Assembly (NCBI GenBank): GCA_048497495.1
Contig: JAFHCF010000150.1
Coordinates: 1 to 35,338, forward strand
DNA: 35,338 nt
From: JAFHCF01 sp048497495
GTDB taxonomy: Bacteria; Pseudomonadota; Alphaproteobacteria; Rhizobiales; Ancalomicrobiaceae
Reading direction: 5' to 3'
Part shown: positions 1 through 7,973 of the stretch, piece after piece
Layout of the letters: every line of letters starts with the position of its first letter
How positions within the stretch are numbered: the first letter of the stretch is position 1
The notes under the pieces: generated by a model
Seen by the model: only the letters and a program-made list of their open reading frames with translations
The model's database searches: none
What the model was told of the DNA's origin: nothing
Translations under genes and position numbers: made by a program

Positions 1-2
1 AA

Positions 3-554
3 CGCGGCCAGGCGATCGGCGACGGCCGGCTGGTGGCGACGGTGCTCTCACTCGATCCGATCGTCGTCGCCGGCGAGGTCTCCGAGCGGTCGATCGGCCG
101 CGTCGCCCTCGGCCGGCCGGCGGAGATCCGCCTGGTCTCCGGCGAGACGGTGAAGGCGCGGGTCTCCTACGTGTCGCGGGCGGCGGCCGAACGCACCCGC
201 ACCTATCGCGTCGAGGTCGAGGCCGCCAACCCCGACAACCGCATCGCCGCCGGTCTCACCGCCGAGATCTCGCTGCCCTCCGATCCGCTTCCCGCGATGC
301 GCCTGACCCGTTCGGTCCTGTCGCTCGCCGACGACGGCGCCATCGGCGTGCGTTTCGTCGACGCCGACGACAAGGTCGCCTTTGCCCCGATCGAGCTGCT
401 CGACGACACGCCCGAAGGCCTGTGGCTCGGCGGCATCCCCGACGGCGCCCGGGTGATCGTCGCCGGTCAGGAATTCGTCAAGCCGGGTGAGAAGGTCGAG
501 GTCGAGGTCCTGGAGGACGTCGCCGGCATGATGGACGGAGAGGTCGCGAAATGA
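3..554 (+). CDS. RND efflux periplasmic adaptor subunit (C-terminal part, 5' end outside window)
   Basis: This is the end of a membrane-fusion (HlyD/AcrA-type) adaptor, which links an inner-membrane RND pump to an outer-membrane channel in the periplasm. The frame is open from the first bases of the window and the readable part (about 183 codons) begins inside the protein. A GTG at 33 is only an internal valine. The first part (VAGEVSERSIGRVALGRPAEIRL) has the beta-barrel pattern of adaptors, in which a short acidic segment is followed by a hydrophobic strand and G-x-P/Q-A. The last third (about residues 90-170) is the membrane-proximal domain, ending with GARVIVAGQEFVKPGEKVEVE, typical of this family. 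The stop codon overlaps the permease start by four bases (ATGA at 551-554), so the two subunits are translationally coupled. Substrate cannot be inferred. Recognition is by family pattern only, but the permease partner makes the call firm. Confidence 0.88.
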   Translation, partial: RGQAIGDGRLVATVLSLDPIVVAGEVSERSIGRVALGRPAEIRLVSGETVKARVSYVSRAAAERTRTYRVEVEAANPDNRIAAGLTAEISLPSDPLPAMRLTRSVLSLADDGAIGVRFVDADDKVAFAPIELLDDTPEGLWLGGIPDGARVIVAGQEFVKPGEKVEVEVLEDVAGMMDGEVAK

Positions 555-3500
555 ACCCGGTCGACCTCGCCATCCGCAACTGGCGCCTGACGCTGGTCTG
601 CCTGATCTTCACGCTGGTCGCCGGCACCTTCTCCTATCTCTCGATCCCCAAGGAGGCCGAGCCGGACGTCCGCATTCCGATCGTCTACGTCCAGCTCACC
701 CTGCGCGGCATCTCGCCGGAGGACAGCGAGCGCCTGTTGCTGCGCCCGATCGAGACGCGCCTGAAGGCGGTCACCAACGTCAAGGAGATGCGCGCCCAGG
801 CCTACGAGGGCGGCGGCTACGTCCTGCTCGAGTTCAACGCCGGCTTCGATTCCTCCACCGCGCTGGCCGACGTCCGCGCCAAGGTCGACGACGCCAAGCG
901 CGATCTGCCGTCGACCGCCGACGAGCCCTCGGTGCACGAGGTCAACCTGTCGCTCTTCCCCGTCCTCGTCGTGACCGTGTCGGGCGAGGCGCCGGAACGC
1001 ACCCTGACCGCCCTGTCGCGCGAATTGCGCCAGGCGATCGAGCAGGTGCCGGGCGTCCTCTCCGCCGATCTCCAGGGCGCGCGCGACGATCTCGTCGAGA
1101 TCAACGTCGATCCGATGCTGCTCGACAGCTACGGCGTCTCGCTCGACCAGCTCCTGGCGGTCGCCAACGGCTCCAACCAACTCGTCGCCGCCGGCACGTT
1201 GGAGGGCTCCCAGGGCCGCTACGCCGTCAAGATCCCCTCCCTGATCGAGGGCCTCGCCGACATCGCCGACCTGCCGATCGTCGCCGGACCGAACGCCGTC
1301 GTCCGCGCCCTCGAGGTGGCGACCGTCAAGCGCACCTTCAAGGACGCCACCTCGATCACCCGCATCGACGGCCGCCCGGCGATCGCCATCGAAGTGGTCA
1401 AGCGTACCGGCTCCAACCTGATCGAGACCGTCGACGCGGTGAAGTGGGTGGCCGGCAAGTTCGCCGAGAAACTGCCGCCGGGCGTCCACATCGCCTTCTC
1501 CCAGGACAAGTCGACCGACATCCGCCGGCTCCTCGGCGAATTGCAGAACTCGGTGCTGGTGGCGGTGATCCTGGTCTTCGTCGTGATTCTGTGGGCGCTC
1601 GGCTTCCGCGCCTCGACGATGATCGGGCTGGCCATCCCGACGTCGTTCCTGATGGGCATCATGTGGCTGTCGCTGGCCGGGCTGACGGTCAACATCGTCG
1701 TGCTGTTCTCGCTCATCCTGGCGGTCGGCATGCTGGTCGACGACGCCATCATCGTCGCCGAATTCGCCGAGCGGCGGATGGAGGAGGGCCTGCCGCCGAA
1801 GGAGGCCTACGCGCTGGCCGCCAAGCGCATGGCCGGCCCGGTCTTCGCCGCGACCGCCACCCGCGTCGCCGCCTTCTCGCCGCTGCTGTTCTGGCCGGGC
1901 GTCGTCGGCGAGTTCATGAAATACATGCCGATCACCCTGATCGCGACGCTGTCGGCGAGCCTGGTGTTCTCGCTGATCTTCACCCCGACGCTGGGTTCGC
2001 TCTTCGGACGGCCGCCGAAGCACCAGGTGAAGAAGGTCGACGGCCTCTACATGAAGGTGGTCACCCGCGCCGTCGATCATCCCAAGACCGTGCTCGCCAT
2101 CGCCGTCGTGCTGCTCGTCGCCGTGCCCCAGGTCTACGGCCGTGTCGGCAAGGGCGTCGAGTTCTTCCCCGAGGTCGAACCCGACTACGGCCTCGTCCAC
2201 GTCCATGCCCGCGGCAATCTCTCGCTCCAGGAGAAGAACCTGGCGGTGAAGGCGGTCGAGGACCGGCTCCTGGCGATGTCCGAGCTGAAGACCGTCTACA
2301 CCCGCGTCGGCGAACAGACCGGCGGTTCCGGCGACGTCGCTGAGGACGTCATCGGCGTCATCCAGTTCGAACTGGTCGATTGGCGCGAGCGCCGCCCGGC
2401 CAAACTGGTGCTGGCCGACATCCGTGAGAAGACCGTCGGCATGCCCGGGCTCGAGGTCGAACCCCGCAAACCCGAGGCCGGCCCGCCGACCGGCAAGCCG
2501 ATCCAGATTCAGCTCTCCGCCACCGATCCGGCGAAGCTGCCGGCCGCCGCCGACAAGGTCACGGCCCTGCTCGCCGGCCACCCCGAGATCGTCGACATCG
2601 ACGACGCCAAGCCGATCCCCGGCATCGACTGGCGGCTCGAGGTGAAGCGCTCGGAAGCGGCCAAATACGGCGTTTCGGTCGGCACCGTCGGCGCCGCCGT
2701 GCAACTCGTCACCAACGGGTTGAAGCTCACCGAATATCGCCCGTCGGACACCACCGATTCGGTCGACATCGTCCTGCGCTTTCCGCCCGATCGACGCACG
2801 CTCGCCACCCTCGACGAGCTTCGGGTCAATTCCTCCGCCGGCGCCGTGCCGATCGGCAACGTCATGGAGCGCAAGCCGGCGCCGCGCGTCGGCCGGCTCT
2901 CCCGTGTCGACGGCGAGCGCGTGCTGACCGTCTCCGCCAACCTGCGCGAGGGTGTCCAGGCCGCCGACATGCAGGAGAAGGTCGTCGCCGACATGGGCAA
3001 GGCCGACCTCGGCACCGGCGTCCGCTGGAAGCTCAAGGGCGAGGACGAGGAACGCCGCAAGGCCTCCGCCTTCCTCTCCAAGGCCTTCGGCACCGCGCTG
3101 TTCCTGATCTTCGCCGTGCTGCTGGCTCAGTTCGGCAAGTTCACCTCGGTCGGGCTGGTGCTGTCGTCGGTGGTCTTCTCCACCATCGGCGTCTTCCTCG
3201 GCCTGATGGCGACCGAGATGTCCTTCTCGGTGGTGATGAGCGGCATCGGCATCATCGCGCTGGCCGGCGTGGTGGTGAACAACAACATCGTGTTGATCGA
3301 CACCTTCGACCGGCTGATGGCGGAAGGTTGGGACAAACGCGCCGCCGCGCTCGAGACCTGCCGCGAACGCGCCCGGCCGGTATTGCTGACGGCGATCACC
3401 GCGATCCTCGGCGTGCTGCCGATCGCCTTCGGCATCAACCCCGACCTGATCCTCCACGAGACGACGATCGGGGCGCCCTCGACCCAATGGTGGATCCACC

Positions 3501-3649
3501 TGTCGAGCGCCATCGTCTTCGGCCTCGCCTTCGCCACCGTGCTGACCCTGGTGGTCACCCCGTCGATGCTGATGATCTTCGTCCGCCGCCGCAAACCGGC
3601 GCCGGATTCGGTCGACATGCGGCTGACGGCGCCGACGACGGCGCCGTGA
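551..3649 (+). CDS. Efflux RND transporter permease subunit (HAE-1/AcrB-like)
   Basis: The product is a 1032-residue proton-driven inner-membrane pump that exports small molecules with the adaptor encoded just upstream. Length and layout match the RND family: TM1 near residues 10-29, a first periplasmic porter loop (about 30-330), TM2-TM6 (about 330-490), a second large periplasmic loop (about 535-845) and TM8-TM12 at the C-terminus. The TM4 motif LVDDAIIVAEF, around residues 396-406, carries the paired aspartates used for proton relay. The repeat counterpart VVVNNNIVLIDTF lies in TM10. The start overlaps the adaptor stop (ATGA). It ends 48 bases before the convergent LuxR-type gene, whose product could be a local regulator, although nothing shows this directly. 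The divergent HAE-1-like group is broad, so drug, solvent or lipid substrates are all possible. No TolC-like channel gene is visible downstream. Confidence 0.95.
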   Translation: MNPVDLAIRNWRLTLVCLIFTLVAGTFSYLSIPKEAEPDVRIPIVYVQLTLRGISPEDSERLLLRPIETRLKAVTNVKEMRAQAYEGGGYVLLEFNAGFDSSTALADVRAKVDDAKRDLPSTADEPSVHEVNLSLFPVLVVTVSGEAPERTLTALSRELRQAIEQVPGVLSADLQGARDDLVEINVDPMLLDSYGVSLDQLLAVANGSNQLVAAGTLEGSQGRYAVKIPSLIEGLADIADLPIVAGPNAVVRALEVATVKRTFKDATSITRIDGRPAIAIEVVKRTGSNLIETVDAVKWVAGKFAEKLPPGVHIAFSQDKSTDIRRLLGELQNSVLVAVILVFVVILWALGFRASTMIGLAIPTSFLMGIMWLSLAGLTVNIVVLFSLILAVGMLVDDAIIVAEFAERRMEEGLPPKEAYALAAKRMAGPVFAATATRVAAFSPLLFWPGVVGEFMKYMPITLIATLSASLVFSLIFTPTLGSLFGRPPKHQVKKVDGLYMKVVTRAVDHPKTVLAIAVVLLVAVPQVYGRVGKGVEFFPEVEPDYGLVHVHARGNLSLQEKNLAVKAVEDRLLAMSELKTVYTRVGEQTGGSGDVAEDVIGVIQFELVDWRERRPAKLVLADIREKTVGMPGLEVEPRKPEAGPPTGKPIQIQLSATDPAKLPAAADKVTALLAGHPEIVDIDDAKPIPGIDWRLEVKRSEAAKYGVSVGTVGAAVQLVTNGLKLTEYRPSDTTDSVDIVLRFPPDRRTLATLDELRVNSSAGAVPIGNVMERKPAPRVGRLSRVDGERVLTVSANLREGVQAADMQEKVVADMGKADLGTGVRWKLKGEDEERRKASAFLSKAFGTALFLIFAVLLAQFGKFTSVGLVLSSVVFSTIGVFLGLMATEMSFSVVMSGIGIIALAGVVVNNNIVLIDTFDRLMAEGWDKRAAALETCRERARPVLLTAITAILGVLPIAFGINPDLILHETTIGAPSTQWWIHLSSAIVFGLAFATVLTLVVTPSMLMIFVRRRKPAPDSVDMRLTAPTTAP

Positions 3650-3697
3650 GGCGAAGGAACGGAAGAGGTGGGATGGCGGCGCGGCGCGGACGGCGCG

Positions 3698-4423
3698 TCA
3701 GTCGATCAGCCCGCGGCGCAGCGCTTCGGCGACCGCCTGCGTGCGGTTGACGGCGCCGAGCTTCCTGGTCGCCGCGGCGATGTAGCCGTCGATGGTGTTC
3801 TGCGAGATCTTCAGAATGGCCGAGATCTCCCAGGTGGTCTTGCCGGCGGAGGTCCATTGCAGGCATTCGTTCTCGCGCCGGCTGAGCAGCGGTCGTTCCG
3901 CCCGGGTCGGCGGCTTGCGCGACGATTGGCGCAGGCGTTCCTCGACCACCGACCGCAGAAGGCGCAACACCTCGATTTCGGCGTCGCCGAGGTCGCGCCC
4001 GTCGGAGGCCAGCGAGACGATCGCCAGCCCTGGCGCCTGGGAGGGCGCGATGGCCGGCCGAGGCGCCGTCGCGACCGGCGCGGTCCTGGCCGCGCGGCTC
4101 GGTCGGCGCTGCAGCCGCGCCAGCTCCGCGTCGACGATGGGCGGCACCGCGACGGGCCGTGGCGCCGCCGTGGCGACGGGCGCGACCTCGCCGAAGCGGC
4201 GCTCGAGGCTCTCGTGGTTCCACCCGACGAGCAGGACGCGGCCATCGATCGGCCGCGCGCCATCGGCTCTACCGGTCAGGAGCGGGGACTGGACGTCGAG
4301 ACGGTCGACGACGGCGCGCAACTGTTCCACCATCCCGGAGACATCCGGCACGTCGGGTGCTTCCGCGATGAGATCGAGCGCCGCGCTGATCCGGTTCATG
4401 CCGCCTACCATCTGCTCCCTCAT
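3698..4423 (-). CDS. LuxR-family transcriptional regulator with atypical N-terminal domain
   Basis: The C-terminal 60 residues are a clear LuxR-type helix-turn-helix: LSRRENECLQWTSAGKTTWE opens it, followed by ISAILKISQNTIDGYI and RKLGAVNRTQAVAEAL. The ATG at 4423 gives 241 residues. An in-frame GTG at 4543 exists, but the extra 40 residues read like translated promoter, so I prefer 4423. A GGAGG-type ribosome site lies about 17 bases upstream, which is rather far. The N-terminal region keeps two pieces that resemble the autoinducer-binding fold (VLLVGWNHESLERRF, and GLAIVSLASDGRDLGDAEIE). Between them lies a Pro/Ala/Arg-rich stretch instead of the usual ligand pocket with its Trp and Asp residues. 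It is therefore probably not a conventional acyl-homoserine-lactone receptor. It is convergent with the RND genes. The DNA-binding call is secure; the ligand and targets are unknown. Confidence 0.85.
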   Translation of the reverse strand: MREQMVGGMNRISAALDLIAEAPDVPDVSGMVEQLRAVVDRLDVQSPLLTGRADGARPIDGRVLLVGWNHESLERRFGEVAPVATAAPRPVAVPPIVDAELARLQRRPSRAARTAPVATAPRPAIAPSQAPGLAIVSLASDGRDLGDAEIEVLRLLRSVVEERLRQSSRKPPTRAERPLLSRRENECLQWTSAGKTTWEISAILKISQNTIDGYIAAATRKLGAVNRTQAVAEALRRGLID

Positions 4424-4491
4424 TTGGACGGTTTCACCCGTCCTCCCTCCGTCGAAGCGACCGGCAAACGTTGCCCCACTACGACCAAGGT

Positions 4492-4524
4492 ATGAGCCGA
4501 CAAGGAGAATTCGGTTTGGCTCAT
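4492..4524. promoter_or_regulatory. Inverted repeat upstream of the LuxR-type gene (candidate operator)
   Basis: A perfect 7-bp inverted repeat, ATGAGCC (4492-4498) and GGCTCAT (4518-4524), has 19 bases between its arms. It lies 69-101 bases before the preferred start of the LuxR-type gene, where an operator would be expected. A long spacer is unlike the classic 18-20-bp lux box. Autoregulation is inference. Confidence 0.35.
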
Positions 4525-4891
4525 GAATTCGACGATAACTCACTGAACCGCTCGGTCAACGGCCCGATGTCGCATGACTCCGGTAGGTGTCGGATTTGAG
4601 ATAGTTGCTGTGACGGCACTGTCACGCTTCGGGCCGAGCGACCTCCGGATTTCGTGATCGTCGTCGAGCTTTCGCCATGATCCGGTCAAGGCCGGGCCAT
4701 GTTGAGGGGCGACAGTCGCATCATCGCTTCGGACGGTCCGGTCCGGGGACGGTGGATCGGAAACCCGAGCCCCCCAAGCCCCCTCTGGTTCACCCTTCGT
4801 GACCGGGCCATCCGAGCGAACGAGGACGCCCTACCCCCCTGAATTGCCCCCGAAGCGGGCGCCCTCCGACCCGGAATGCCTCGATACCCCC

Positions 4892-4942
4892 CGAATACCC
4901 GAGACCCGCTGCCTCCCCCCGGCAGCGGGTTTCGCGTATTCG
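4892..4942. repeat. Long near-perfect hairpin (22-bp stem, 7-base loop)
   Basis: The left arm at 4892-4913 (begins CGAATACCCGAGACCC) pairs with 4921-4942 (ends GGTTTCGCGTATTCG) over 22 positions, with one C/C mismatch and one G-T wobble. The loop is TCCCCCC. No T-run follows on either strand, so it is not a standard intrinsic terminator. It sits about 150 bases after the stop of the glutamine amidotransferase gene on the minus strand and could stabilise that transcript's 3' end, or be a palindromic intergenic repeat. Confidence 0.6.
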
Positions 4943-4969
4943 CGGCGGTTTTCGTCGTCGCGCTCCGAT

Positions 4970-5097
4970 TGATACCAACGGTCGGGGATGCCGACGCGTC
5001 CGACCGTTGAAGACATGCGAATTTCTCTTAGGCATCAGCGGCATGAGAAAATCGCATTGGGAATACCGGAGGTCGTCTTCAATGCCCTTCGGTATCA
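4970..5097. repeat. Branched inverted-repeat module (possible structured RNA or mosaic palindrome)
   Basis: Four sets of complementary arms nest without crossing. The outer arms are TGATACC (4970-4976) and GGTATCA (5091-5097). Inside is a hairpin CAACGGTCGG (4976-4985)/CCGACCGTTG (5000-5009). Next are the arms TTGAAGAC (5007-5014) and GTCTTCAA (5075-5082). These enclose ATGCGAATTTCTC (5015-5027) and GAGAAAATCGCAT (5045-5057), which have one mismatch. The small overlaps at 4976 and 5007-5009 mean a few end pairs compete. The right outer arm covers the amidotransferase stop codon. I cannot tell from one copy whether it acts as RNA or is a dispersed intergenic repeat. Confidence 0.5.
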
Positions 5098-5859
5098 GTC
5101 CGGTCGGCGCCCGCTCTCGGCTTCGGGCGCGGCGCGAAGCGGGTCGGCGAGCCAGAGATCGAGGAAGCGGTCGAGCCACAGCCGGATCCGGTCGCCGTGG
5201 AGGCATTGGCCCTCGAAGTGGTGATGACGCGGCTGCGCCCCCGGGCTGTCCAGACGACCGGCCCCGCGCACCGTCCAGCGATGCATCATCGCCAGCGTCA
5301 GTTCGGGATGGAACTGCAGCCCGAAGGCGCGCTCCCCGACGACGATCGCCTGATTGGGAAACCGACCGCCGGTGGCGAGCAACTTCGCCCCCGTCGGCAC
5401 CTCGAAGCCCTCGCGATGCCATTGATAGACGTGGCCAGGCCACCACAGGAGATCGCGCCCCCGGTCGGTCGGCTCGATCCCGTACCAGCCGATCTCGACC
5501 TCGCCGTCGGTCGCGGCGGAGACGCGGCCGCCGAGATGGCGCACCATCATCTGCGCGCCCAGGCAGATGCCGAGGAACGGCTTGTTCTCGGCGAGCGGCA
5601 CGCCGATCCAGTCGATTTCCCGATGCATCCAGGCGTCGTCGTCGTTGGCGCTCATCGGCCCGCCGAAGATCACCGCGCCGGCATGGTCGGCGAGCGTCTT
5701 CGGCAGGGGATCGCCGTAGCGCGGTCGGCGAATGTCGAGCCGATGGCCGCGCCGGGTCAACGCCGTGCCGACCCGGCCGGGCGTCGAGTTTTCCTGATGG
5801 AGCACCACCAGGATCGGCGCGGCATCGTTCGATGCGGGGCAGTCGTTATCGAACGGCAT
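5095..5859 (-). CDS. Class I glutamine amidotransferase (GuaA-like GATase domain protein)
   Basis: The 254-residue protein is a stand-alone type 1 glutamine amidotransferase domain, a fold that releases ammonia from glutamine or hydrolyses gamma-glutamyl bonds through a Cys-His-Glu triad. The nucleophile elbow FLGICLGAQ holds Cys99, and FGLQFHPEL supplies His184 and Glu186. The oxyanion-side motif GAVIFGGPMSAND is at about 61-73. These are the features of the GMP-synthase-like GATase family (COG0518), whose members act in gamma-glutamyl catabolism or on unknown substrates. No synthetase domain is attached and none is encoded nearby. The ATG at 5859 has only a weak ribosome site. The gene lies 94 bases after the TerB-like gene on the same strand, so they may be cotranscribed. 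The specific substrate is unknown. Confidence 0.88.
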   Translation of the reverse strand: MPFDNDCPASNDAAPILVVLHQENSTPGRVGTALTRRGHRLDIRRPRYGDPLPKTLADHAGAVIFGGPMSANDDDAWMHREIDWIGVPLAENKPFLGICLGAQMMVRHLGGRVSAATDGEVEIGWYGIEPTDRGRDLLWWPGHVYQWHREGFEVPTGAKLLATGGRFPNQAIVVGERAFGLQFHPELTLAMMHRWTVRGAGRLDSPGAQPRHHHFEGQCLHGDRIRLWLDRFLDLWLADPLRAAPEAESGRRPD

Positions 5860-5953
5860 GAAGGCTGGATCACCGGAGCGGCTGGAGGTCGAAGCGGACG
5901 AGGTCGAAGCGCACGGTGCGCCCGCCCCATCGGGCCACGGCCACTCGCGAAAA

Positions 5954-6442
5954 TCAACGATCCTCTTCCATCCCCCTGAGCGCCACCGCCTCGTGCTCCG
6001 CCTCGACCTCCTTGCGCAGGATCATCCGGTCGCGCGGTTCGATCGCGAGCATGTCGGCGATCCGCCACACCACGTCGTCCTCGAACTCGTGGATTTCACC
6101 GTCGGCGAAGACCATCGTCCACAGGGCGCGGACGACGTCGAGCCGATCGGGGAGCCCGAGCCGCGTCTTCAGCCCGGTGGTGAAGTTCATCAGATCGGCG
6201 GTTTCCAGCTCCGCGGCGCGCCCGGCCTCCGCCAGGGCCTGCGCCTCCTCCGCCGGCAGGCCGAAGCGCCGCGACAACTCCTCGATCCAACGGGCCTTCT
6301 CCTGCGCCGTCACCACGCCGTCGACGGCGATGACATGGAACATCAGCGCCGCCACCGCCAGGCGCGGGTCGTCGAGATCGAAGACCTGTTCGGGCTTTCG
6401 CGCCATCAGATCCGAGAAGAGATTGCGAATCTTGGTCAACAT
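5954..6442 (-). CDS. TerB-like (tellurite-resistance TerB family) protein
   Basis: The 162-residue protein is helical and acidic. It has the two-repeat pattern of TerB domains: VAALMFHVIAVDGVVTAQEK (about 30-49), then ALWTMVFADGEIHEFEDDVV in the second half. The A-D-G-x-V/I acidic turns after hydrophobic helices are the family signature, thought to bind divalent metal. A longer frame begins at 6508, but its first 22 residues are Arg/Glu-rich and uninformative, while MLTKIRNLFSDLM at 6442 is the usual N-terminus for these proteins. Despite the family name, most alphaproteobacterial single-domain members have no shown link to tellurite, and no other ter genes are present. It precedes the amidotransferase gene on the same strand and is divergent from the M20 gene. 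Confidence 0.8.
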   Translation of the reverse strand: MLTKIRNLFSDLMARKPEQVFDLDDPRLAVAALMFHVIAVDGVVTAQEKARWIEELSRRFGLPAEEAQALAEAGRAAELETADLMNFTTGLKTRLGLPDRLDVVRALWTMVFADGEIHEFEDDVVWRIADMLAIEPRDRMILRKEVEAEHEAVALRGMEEDR

Positions 6443-6530
6443 GTCGGTTTCGGGTCTCGCCTCGGGCTCGCGGCCTCGACTATCGCAAATGCCGAGGCGC
6501 CACGCCACCCGCCGGTCGTCGCACCGCTTC

Positions 6531-6558
6531 TTGAAGCCCCCGGTCGAGCGCCTATAGT
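6531..6558 (+). promoter_or_regulatory. Candidate sigma-70-type promoter for the M20 deacylase gene
   Basis: TTGAAG (6531-6536) and TATAGT (6553-6558) are separated by 16 bases. The -10 matches five of six consensus positions and the -35 four. It lies about 120 bases before the start at 6680, in an otherwise GC-rich divergent intergenic region. There is no direct evidence of use. Confidence 0.45.
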
Positions 6559-6679
6559 CGAGGCGGTCGCACCGGACCCCCGGACGCCGGCGTCCACGCC
6601 GCCCGCCCGACCTTCGGCGCGGCCTCGACGTCCCCCCGTCCGGCCGGTCCTGGGAGGGCGATCACCTGCGAGGGACGGG

Positions 6680-7966
6680 ATGAGACTTCGGCGTCTGTTC
6701 GATCTGATCGAAGCGCGGCGCGGCGAATTGACGGCGCTCACCTGCGATCTCGTCCGTTTCCCGACCGTCAATCCGCCCGGCGAGGTCTACGAGCCCTGTG
6801 CCCGTTTCATCGGCGATCGCCTGGCGCGACGCGGCTTCACGGTCGACTACGTCCGTGCCCACGGCGCGCCCGGCGACGGCGACGCCCACCCTCGGGTCAA
6901 CGTCGTGGCGCGGCGCGAGAGCGGCCGGCCGGGCCCTTGCGTCCATTTCAACGGCCACATCGACGTGGTCGAGGCCGGCCACGGCTGGAGCCTCGACCCC
7001 TTCGCCGGGGTGGTGCGCGACGGCCGCGTCTGGGGGCGCGGCACCGCCGACATGAAGGGCGGCCTCGCCGCCGCGATCGTCGCGGTCGAGGCGATCCTCG
7101 ACGCCGGCATCGACTTTCCCGGTGCCCTGGAGATCTCCGGCACCTGCGACGAGGAATCCGGCGGCTTCGGCGGCGTCGCCCATCTCGCCCGGCTCGGCTG
7201 GTTCGCCCCCTCCCGGGTCGATCACGTGATCATCCCCGAGCCGCTCGACGTCGACCGCGTCTGCCTCGGCCACCGGGGTGTCTGGTGGGCCGAGGTCGAG
7301 GTCGCAGGCCGCATCGGCCACGGCTCGATGCCCTTCCTCGGGGTCAGTGCCATCCGCGGCATGGCCGACTTCCTCGCCCTGATCGAGACCGAGCTGATGC
7401 CGAGGCTCGAGACCCGGCGCACCCCCATGCCCTGCGTGCCCGAAGGCGCCCGTCTCGCCACCTTGAACCTCAACTCGATCCACGGCGGCCTCGCCGAGAC
7501 CGACGACGAGGGCCTGCCGGCGCCGGTCGTCGCCGACAGCTGCCGCGTCGTCCTCGACCGCCGCTGGATCGTCGAGGAAGACCGCGAGGCGGTGCGCGCC
7601 GAGATCGTCGACCTGCTCGAGCGGATGAAGGCGAGGACCGCCGGCCTCGACTACACCCTCACCGACCTGATGAGCTTCGAGCCGACGATGACGCCGGCCG
7701 ACGCCCCGGTGGTGCGCGCCCTCGATCACTGGATCCACCGGGTGCTGGAGCGGCCGGCGCAACACATCGCCTCGCCCGGCACCTACGACCAGAAGCACAT
7801 CGCCCGCTTCGCCCCCGGCGTCGCCTGCGTCGCCTATGGCCCGGGCCGACTCGACCTCGCCCATCAGCCCGACGAATCGGTCTCGATCGACGACATGGTC
7901 GCCTCGGCCAAGATCATGGCGGCGGCGGCGCTGACCCTGCTCGGGGCCGAGATCGCCGGCGACTGA
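6680..7966 (+). CDS. M20 family metallopeptidase/deacylase (ArgE/DapE-like)
   Basis: The 428-residue protein belongs to the zinc-dependent M20 family, which removes acyl groups from amino acids or cleaves small peptides in the cytoplasm. The metal and catalytic residues are visible in order: NGHIDVV (91-97, His93 and Asp95), GRGTADMKGG (119-128, bridging Asp124), DEESGG (157-162, Glu158 base and Glu159 ligand), IIPEPLD near 190, and a C-terminal His in LAHQPDES. The dimerisation domain inserts around 205-320. The start at 6680 is preceded by GAGGGACGGG, a good ribosome site. The frame is also open upstream, but that part is intergenic in character. Family members include acetylornithine deacetylase and succinyl-diaminopimelate desuccinylase; the exact substrate cannot be told. 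It ends 7 bases from the convergent beta-glucosidase gene. Confidence 0.9.
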   Translation: MRLRRLFDLIEARRGELTALTCDLVRFPTVNPPGEVYEPCARFIGDRLARRGFTVDYVRAHGAPGDGDAHPRVNVVARRESGRPGPCVHFNGHIDVVEAGHGWSLDPFAGVVRDGRVWGRGTADMKGGLAAAIVAVEAILDAGIDFPGALEISGTCDEESGGFGGVAHLARLGWFAPSRVDHVIIPEPLDVDRVCLGHRGVWWAEVEVAGRIGHGSMPFLGVSAIRGMADFLALIETELMPRLETRRTPMPCVPEGARLATLNLNSIHGGLAETDDEGLPAPVVADSCRVVLDRRWIVEEDREAVRAEIVDLLERMKARTAGLDYTLTDLMSFEPTMTPADAPVVRALDHWIHRVLERPAQHIASPGTYDQKHIARFAPGVACVAYGPGRLDLAHQPDESVSIDDMVASAKIMAAAALTLLGAEIAGD

Positions 7967-7973
7967 TCGGGCG

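Larger units (their letters stand above)
4424..5094. other. Gene-free intergenic stretch rich in inverted repeats
   Basis: No convincing gene is visible in these 671 bases; the open frames that cross it have repetitive Arg/Ser/Gly-rich translations and no start context. It holds the inverted repeat at 4492-4524, a short GTGAC/GTCAC palindrome at 4610-4625, a long hairpin at 4892-4942 and most of a branched inverted-repeat module at 4970-5097. The left part should carry the promoter of the LuxR-type gene. Confidence 0.6.

Noticed and set aside
467..3499. Very long minus-strand open frame opposite the RND permease
   Set aside because: Its translation is rich in Asp, His, Gly, Arg and Gln with no motif, the usual antisense shadow in GC-rich DNA. 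The plus strand encodes a complete RND permease.
4610..4625. Crp/Fnr site from GTGAC-N6-GTCAC
   Set aside because: The arm spacing and flanking bases do not fit TGTGA-N6-TCACA; it is a short palindrome only.
4790..5446. Minus-strand open frame across the intergenic hairpins and the amidotransferase gene
   Set aside because: Arg/Gly/Ser-rich with no motif, overlaps the amidotransferase in another frame and crosses the inverted-repeat module.
5954..6442. Tellurite resistance operon
   Set aside because: Only a TerB-like domain is present; no terA, terC, terD, terZ or related genes occur in the window.
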